Virus record (IMG/VR): IMGVR_UViG_3300033153_003619
Location: 1 to 41,647 of that record
DNA from: a virus
Length of the DNA: 41,647 bases
Reading direction: 5' to 3' (one strand)
A program made the position numbers and the translations under genes. Under the pieces are notes generated by a model, which was not told the origin of the DNA, made no database searches, and saw only the letters and a list, made by a program, of their open reading frames with translations. Shown piece after piece: positions 37,758 to 41,647 of the stretch (positions are counted from its first letter, which is position 1; each line of letters opens with the position of its first letter).

Positions 37758-39350
37758 ATGGAAGATACAATCGCACAGAAAGTAATTAAACGCTACGAAG
37801 ACCTTAAGGCCCAAAGAATTAATTGGGATTCTCATTGGGACCAAGTTGCTAAATACGTAATTCCTAGAAAGGATAATGTGTATGGACAAGCGACTATAGG
37901 TGAGAAAAGAAATAATTTATTATTCGATTCTGAAGCCATAACAGCTGCTGATGAATTGGCCGCTGCTCTTCACGGAATGTTAACAAACCCAAGTACAATT
38001 TGGTTTGGTCTAACAACTGGGGATAGAGATTTAGATAGAAAGCCAGCAGTTCAAAAGTGGTTATATAAGTCTACAGTAAAAATGATTGGAGTGTTAAATA
38101 ATTCCAATTTCCAAACAGAAATACTAGAAGACTATACAGATTTAGCAACTATAGGAACATCTTGCCTAAGAATGGAAGAGGATGAAGAAACAGTAGTTAG
38201 ATTTTATTCCCAACCTGTTTATAATGTAATGATAGATGAAAATTCTAAAGGGGATATTGATGTTGTCTCTAGGGAGTTTGAATTTGATTTTAGACAATTA
38301 ATGCAAGAGTATGGTGAAGCAATTGATGAGGATATGCAAAGAGATCTTGGTAGTGAACCCTCAAAGAAATTTAAAATAATTCAAGAAGTTTCTCCACGAA
38401 CTGCAGCTGAAGCTAAAGGTGAAGTAGGATCTAAAGCAATGCCTTGGAAGTCTGTTCACATTTTAAAAGATAAAGGTTTTGTTCTTAGAGAAAGTGGTTT
38501 TGAAGAATTTCCATATGCTGTAGCTAGATGGACTAAAACTAATAAAGAAAAGTATGGTCGTTCTCCTGCTATGAAAGCTCTTCCAGATATTAAGATGATT
38601 AATATGATGAAGAAGGTGACAATTCAAGGGGCGCAATTAGTAATAGCTCCACCCCTACAAATTCCAAGTAATGCTTTCGTTGCTCCACTTAAACTAAGTC
38701 CTTTTGGTACAAACTATAAACGACCAAATATGCGAGACAAAGTTGAACCACTATTCACAGGTGGGCGACCAGAAATTGGTTTAGACATAATTGAGTATGT
38801 TCAAAGAACTATTCGTAAAGCTTTCTTCTTAGACAAATTAAATATTGATCTAGGGGATAGAGCAACGACTATGGAAGTAATGCAAAAGCGTGATGAACAA
38901 TTACGAGCATTAGGTCCAATACTTGGTAGAATGGATAGAGAGAAATTACGTCCAATTATTGATAGAACTTTTGGAGTAATGGAAAGACGAGAAATGTTTG
39001 AAGAGATGCCAGAAGAGATGGAGGGTATTGAGAAATTAGATATTAAATATATGTCTACAATAGCTCAAGCTCAACTAGTTACTCAGTCTGATAATATTGT
39101 TAGAGCATTAAATGCTTCATCTTTTGTACTACAAACTGATCCAACAGTTATGGACAATATTGATGGGGATAAACTATTAAGATACAACTTAGAAATATTT
39201 GGAGTTGATCCAGTAGTTTTAAGAGATGAGAAAGAGATAAAAGCTCTTAGAGAACAAAGAGCTAAAGCTCAACAAGAAGCTCAAGAAATGGCAATGGCCA
39301 AAGAAGGTTCTGAAGCCGCTAAGAATATGAGTCAGGCAGAACAAGAATAA
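37758..39350 (+). CDS. Portal / head-to-tail connector protein (T7 gp8-like)
   Basis: A 530-residue protein with the podoviral connector start: YEDLKAQRINWDSHWDQVAK, YVIPRKDNV, then FDSEAITAADELAAALHGML, followed by TNPSTIWFGL. Later blocks YAVARWTKTNKEKYGRSPA and LPDIKMINMMKK are also family-typical ('gRSp....p.ik.in.l.k'). It forms the twelve-subunit gate for DNA packaging. The end is a Gln/Glu/Ala-rich helix (EQRAKAQQEAQEMAMAKE). TAGGTAATAAA precedes ATG 37758. Confidence 0.92.
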   Translation: MEDTIAQKVIKRYEDLKAQRINWDSHWDQVAKYVIPRKDNVYGQATIGEKRNNLLFDSEAITAADELAAALHGMLTNPSTIWFGLTTGDRDLDRKPAVQKWLYKSTVKMIGVLNNSNFQTEILEDYTDLATIGTSCLRMEEDEETVVRFYSQPVYNVMIDENSKGDIDVVSREFEFDFRQLMQEYGEAIDEDMQRDLGSEPSKKFKIIQEVSPRTAAEAKGEVGSKAMPWKSVHILKDKGFVLRESGFEEFPYAVARWTKTNKEKYGRSPAMKALPDIKMINMMKKVTIQGAQLVIAPPLQIPSNAFVAPLKLSPFGTNYKRPNMRDKVEPLFTGGRPEIGLDIIEYVQRTIRKAFFLDKLNIDLGDRATTMEVMQKRDEQLRALGPILGRMDREKLRPIIDRTFGVMERREMFEEMPEEMEGIEKLDIKYMSTIAQAQLVTQSDNIVRALNASSFVLQTDPTVMDNIDGDKLLRYNLEIFGVDPVVLRDEKEIKALREQRAKAQQEAQEMAMAKEGSEAAKNMSQAEQE

Positions 39351-39371
39351 CAATTTTCCATAGAGGTACAA

Positions 39372-39641
39372 ATGGATAAAATTACAGCTGAAAAAGCAGT
39401 ACATATGAGTGCTGTTTACAAGAAAACTTTCGAGGGCCCCGAAGGTGAAGAGGTGTTGGTGGACCTAATGCAAACTTTTGGTTTCTTTAGTACAACATTT
39501 GTTGAGGGTGATTCTCATGCATCGGCATTTGCTGAAGGTGCAAGAGCTGCAGTATTAAGAATTATTGATACAGTAGAAGTTGATCCAAGTAAATTTTTAG
39601 AAATGATGAAAGAAGTAAATCAGGAGGTATTTGATGAATAA
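39372..39641 (+). CDS. Bbp19-like small head protein
   Basis: An 89-residue protein with the Bbp19 pattern: YKKTFEGPEGEEVLVDLMQT, then a gap, then AFAEGARAAVLRIIDTV ('f.sp.G..vL.dL...f........f.eG.ravvl.I'). In BPP-1 the family lies between portal and scaffold/capsid, as here. Role not established; it may be an assembly factor. ATG 39372 follows AGAGGTACAA. The scaffold gene starts inside its 3' end. Confidence 0.75.
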   Translation: MDKITAEKAVHMSAVYKKTFEGPEGEEVLVDLMQTFGFFSTTFVEGDSHASAFAEGARAAVLRIIDTVEVDPSKFLEMMKEVNQEVFDE

Positions 39642-40632
39642 GTTTTTAATGTTTTTAAGTTTAATGGTACTATCACAAAGAGGTTCTGCAGGAGTAGAAC
39701 CAACTCCGGAAGGTGGTGGGGCTCCAGCATCTGAACTTGACAATGGAGGTCAAAATGGCGGAAGTCCAGACCCTACTAGCTCTGAGCCTGATAGCTCAAA
39801 TAGCAACTCTAATAGTCCTGATCCAGTTCCGGTTTCTATTTACGGTGATAGAACGGTAGCTTGGCCAGAAGGAATGGAAGATGTTCTAAAAAATGAACCA
39901 TCTTTAAAGCCGTTCGTTGGAGATGATGGGGCACTTAATGTAGCAAATCTACTTAAGTCGTATCATCATACAAAGAAAATGCAAGGGGTGGACAAAACTT
40001 CCCTACCTACTGAAAACTCAACTGAAGAAGAGCTTCAAGAGTTTCATAACAAGTTAGGTGCTTCTAGTGAAATTGATGCTTATAAGATTGAAGCTATTGA
40101 AAACTCTAATTTAGAGGCAGATTTTACAGGGGCCTTACAGAAGTTCGCTCATGAGAATAAACTACCCGTAGGAGTAGCTAAGCAATTAAACACTTTCATG
40201 GAAACGCAAGCTGCAAGCGGTGTTGAAGCTGCGAAGGCCGCTAATGCTAAAAGTATTACTGATGGTTTAGACACTGTAAAAAAAGAAATGGGTTCGGCCT
40301 ACGATAGTAAACTTAGTCTAGCTAAGAGAGTAATTAACGATCTAGTAGCTGATGAAGAATTGACGAAAGCTTTTAAGGATCCAGCTTTAGGTAGTCATCC
40401 TGCCGTTCTTAAGACTTTAATGAAAATTGGTGAGAAACTTTATAAAGAAGATGGCTTTAAAGGTGCTGATAACAGACCAGATGTGTACTCTCCAGAAGAA
40501 GCAGCAGGAAAAATTACTGATATTTTAGGGGATGCCAATCACGCATACAACAAGCCAGAACACCCTAGTCACGCTAAAGCACAGAAAGATATGTTAAAAT
40601 TGTTTGAAATGAAGAATAGTCAGTATAAATAA
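39634..40632 (+). CDS. Scaffold protein with hydrophobic N-terminal leader
   Basis: A 332-residue scaffold. After a Pro/Gly/Ser/Asn-rich linker (about 20-68) it has WPEGMEDVLKNEPSLKPFVG and LNVANLLKSYHHTKKMQGVD, the classic podoviral scaffold signature, and a helical C-terminus with KPEHPSHAKAQKDMLKLFE. Start ATG 39634 has a perfect AGGAGG five bases upstream, so the leader MNKFLMFLSLMVLSQRGSAG is translated. That leader is hydrophobic and resembles the start of the capsid protein. Scaffolds normally begin without such a segment. Confidence 0.85.
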   Translation: MNKFLMFLSLMVLSQRGSAGVEPTPEGGGAPASELDNGGQNGGSPDPTSSEPDSSNSNSNSPDPVPVSIYGDRTVAWPEGMEDVLKNEPSLKPFVGDDGALNVANLLKSYHHTKKMQGVDKTSLPTENSTEEELQEFHNKLGASSEIDAYKIEAIENSNLEADFTGALQKFAHENKLPVGVAKQLNTFMETQAASGVEAAKAANAKSITDGLDTVKKEMGSAYDSKLSLAKRVINDLVADEELTKAFKDPALGSHPAVLKTLMKIGEKLYKEDGFKGADNRPDVYSPEEAAGKITDILGDANHAYNKPEHPSHAKAQKDMLKLFEMKNSQYK

Positions 40633-40635
40633 AAC

Positions 40636-40665
40636 TTGACACGAATCTATATGTTCGCTTATCCT
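40636..40665 (+). promoter_or_regulatory. Sigma70-type promoter for the major capsid gene
   Basis: Perfect TTGACA (40636-40641), 18 bases, TATCCT (40660-40665). The -10 overlaps the left arm of a long hairpin. Leader to the capsid ATG is about 125 bases. Confidence 0.6.
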
Positions 40666-40699
40666 AGGATTATGTACGATTGGAGTACCTAATCCTAGG
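40663..40699 (+). promoter_or_regulatory. Long hairpin/dyad upstream of capsid gene
   Basis: CCTAGGATTA (40663-40672) and TAATCCTAGG (40690-40699) are exact reverse complements. Inside, GTAC pairs with GTAC (40674-40677, 40685-40688) around GATTGGA. No T tract follows, so it is not a standard terminator. It may be an RNA processing or stability element on read-through message, or an operator covering the -10. Confidence 0.7.
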
Positions 40700-40796
40700 C
40701 CCATCAAAAATCTTGCATAGATCTGACCCTCCCAGAGGAATATCTAATCGAAAATGGTAATTAGTGTTTTTTATTAATATTTAACTGGAGAAGGAA

Positions 40797-41647
40797 ATGA
40801 AATTCTTTTTAATGTTTTTAAATTTTTTCTTCTATGCGATAAAATCAAATAGAGGATCAATTCAAGTATCAACATCAATGGTTGATATGTTTAGTGCAAA
40901 TGTAATGCATCTTTCACAACAGTCAGAATCTCGACTTTATGCTTACGCAAGAAATGAGACCCAAGATTCTGAGAGTAAATTTTACGATAGAATCGGGTTG
41001 AGAGAGACTCGAAGAAAAGAGGGTCGTCACTCTGATGTTGTATACGATGACACTCCACATAGTAGACGTATGGTTACCATGGAAGACTTCTATTCTTCTG
41101 ACATGGTGGATCAAGAAGATAAGATACGAACTATCATGAATATCGATAATGAGTATGTTATAGCCAATGCTGGCGCACTAGGTCGTAGGTATGATGAGGA
41201 AATCATCACAGCTGCTCTAGGTAATGCGTATGGTGGGAAGAAAGGAACTACTCCTATTGCTCTTCCAGACTCTCAAAAAGTAGCTTGTTTTGATCCAGCG
41301 ATCGCAACTACTGTTGGGCTTGGGCTTAATGTTCCAACTCTTAGAGCTGTAAGAAAGAAATTTAAGCAGAGTGAAGCAATCAAAAAAGGTGAGAAACTTA
41401 TTTTTGCTTGTGCTGCTCAACAGATGGATGACCTTCTTGGAACAACTGCTGTTACTTCAGCAGACTACAATACTGTAAAGGCCCTTGTTGACGGTGAAGT
41501 TGACACATTTATGGGATTTAAGTTTGTTGAAACAGAATTGCTTCCATTCCTAGCTGGGGATGCTACCTACACAATTACAACTGGTTTAGTTGGTGCAGGA
41601 ACAGGAACTGTTACAGCTGCTGAAGGTCGTAGATGTTTTGCATTTAC
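40797..41647 (+). CDS. Major capsid protein, N-terminal part (Bbp17-like; continues at 1-277)
   Basis: Start ATG 40797 with GGAG six bases upstream. Residues about 25-80 show the family pattern (FSANVMHLSQQSESRLYAYA, FYDRIGLRETRRKEGRHSD, DTPHSRRMVTMEDFYSSDMV, DQEDKIRTIMN), then GALGRRYDEEIITAALGNAY, typical of BPP-1-type HK97-fold shells. The first 21 residues (MKFFLMFLNFFFYAIKSNRG) are a hydrophobic leader not expected in the family, whose usual start is near STSMVDMFSA. The 337-residue total is normal if the leader is removed. The gene is split by the contig ends. Confidence 0.9.
   Translation, partial: MKFFLMFLNFFFYAIKSNRGSIQVSTSMVDMFSANVMHLSQQSESRLYAYARNETQDSESKFYDRIGLRETRRKEGRHSDVVYDDTPHSRRMVTMEDFYSSDMVDQEDKIRTIMNIDNEYVIANAGALGRRYDEEIITAALGNAYGGKKGTTPIALPDSQKVACFDPAIATTVGLGLNVPTLRAVRKKFKQSEAIKKGEKLIFACAAQQMDDLLGTTAVTSADYNTVKALVDGEVDTFMGFKFVETELLPFLAGDATYTITTGLVGAGTGTVTAAEGRRCFAF
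41534..41647. repeat. Right copy of 114-bp terminal redundancy
   Basis: Exact repeat of bases 1-114. It shows that the window is one full circle. Confidence 0.95.

Noticed and set aside
1-41647. tRNA genes, CRISPR arrays, integrase or transposase
   Set aside because: None recognised on either strand. The repeats present are two-copy and lack spacer structure.

Overview
The window is a complete, circularly closed genome of a short-tailed (podovirus-type) phage. The first 114 bases are repeated exactly as the last 114, so the unique length is 41,533 bp. The contig was opened inside the major capsid gene, which runs off the right end and finishes at the left end. The DNA is AT-rich. The capsid and head genes match the Bordetella phage BPP-1 type: a Bbp17-like capsid protein, a Bbp16-like cement protein and a Bbp19-like small protein. 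The tail and ejection genes follow the T7 gp11-gp12-gp14-gp15-gp16 plan. No phage RNA polymerase, integrase, reverse transcriptase or tRNA is seen. Transcription should therefore use host RNA polymerase, and good sigma70-type promoters are present. Strong Shine-Dalgarno sites and sigma70 boxes argue against a Bacteroidota host. The fibre's signal peptide and its 'GFLxPRMT..QRD' repeats recall surface proteins that I associate with Bdellovibrionota. This is only a hint at the host.

Layout, treating the genome as a circle. (1) Late rightward block, 35.5 kb through the origin to 17.9 kb: a coiled-coil protein overlapping a SAP-like protein, a small protein, large terminase, a small unknown protein, portal, Bbp19-like protein, scaffold, major capsid protein, cement protein, tail adaptor, nozzle, four ejection/internal proteins (one with an ADP-ribosyltransferase-like domain), a collagen-containing fibre protein, a 1629-residue fibre with a signal peptide, and small membrane and lipoprotein genes that look like a lysis/spanin set. 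(2) Leftward replication block, 26.6 to 17.9 kb: small basic protein, D5-type (DUF5906-like) helicase, family A DNA polymerase, single-strand binding protein, RecE-like exonuclease, coiled-coil proteins, a Lys-rich protein, an SNF2-type helicase and a protein of unknown function. (3) A two-gene rightward island, 26.9 to 27.8 kb: an Hjc-like nuclease and the small terminase. (4) Leftward accessory early block, 34.7 to 27.8 kb: about two dozen small genes, mostly coupled through ATGA overlaps. They include helix-turn-helix regulators, zinc-finger proteins, a Gp88-like protein, very short membrane peptides, and an amidase-type endolysin at the end.

Control regions. Two divergent intergenic regions (26564-26933 and 34707-35495) carry promoters, dyads and tandem repeats. 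The second ends in a strong intrinsic terminator a few bases before the first late start codon, which suggests antitermination or attenuation of the late operon. Other terminators and promoters separate helicase from polymerase, and single-strand binding protein from exonuclease. A consensus promoter and a long hairpin precede the capsid gene.

The most unusual points are: (a) the capsid and scaffold proteins start with similar hydrophobic leaders; (b) about eleven unrelated DNA-metabolism and early proteins end in short acidic tails closing with Leu or Leu-Leu, with helicase and single-strand binding protein almost identical over the last eleven residues; (c) a signal peptide on the giant fibre; (d) a probable ATC start codon; (e) four membrane peptides of 24 to 46 residues.
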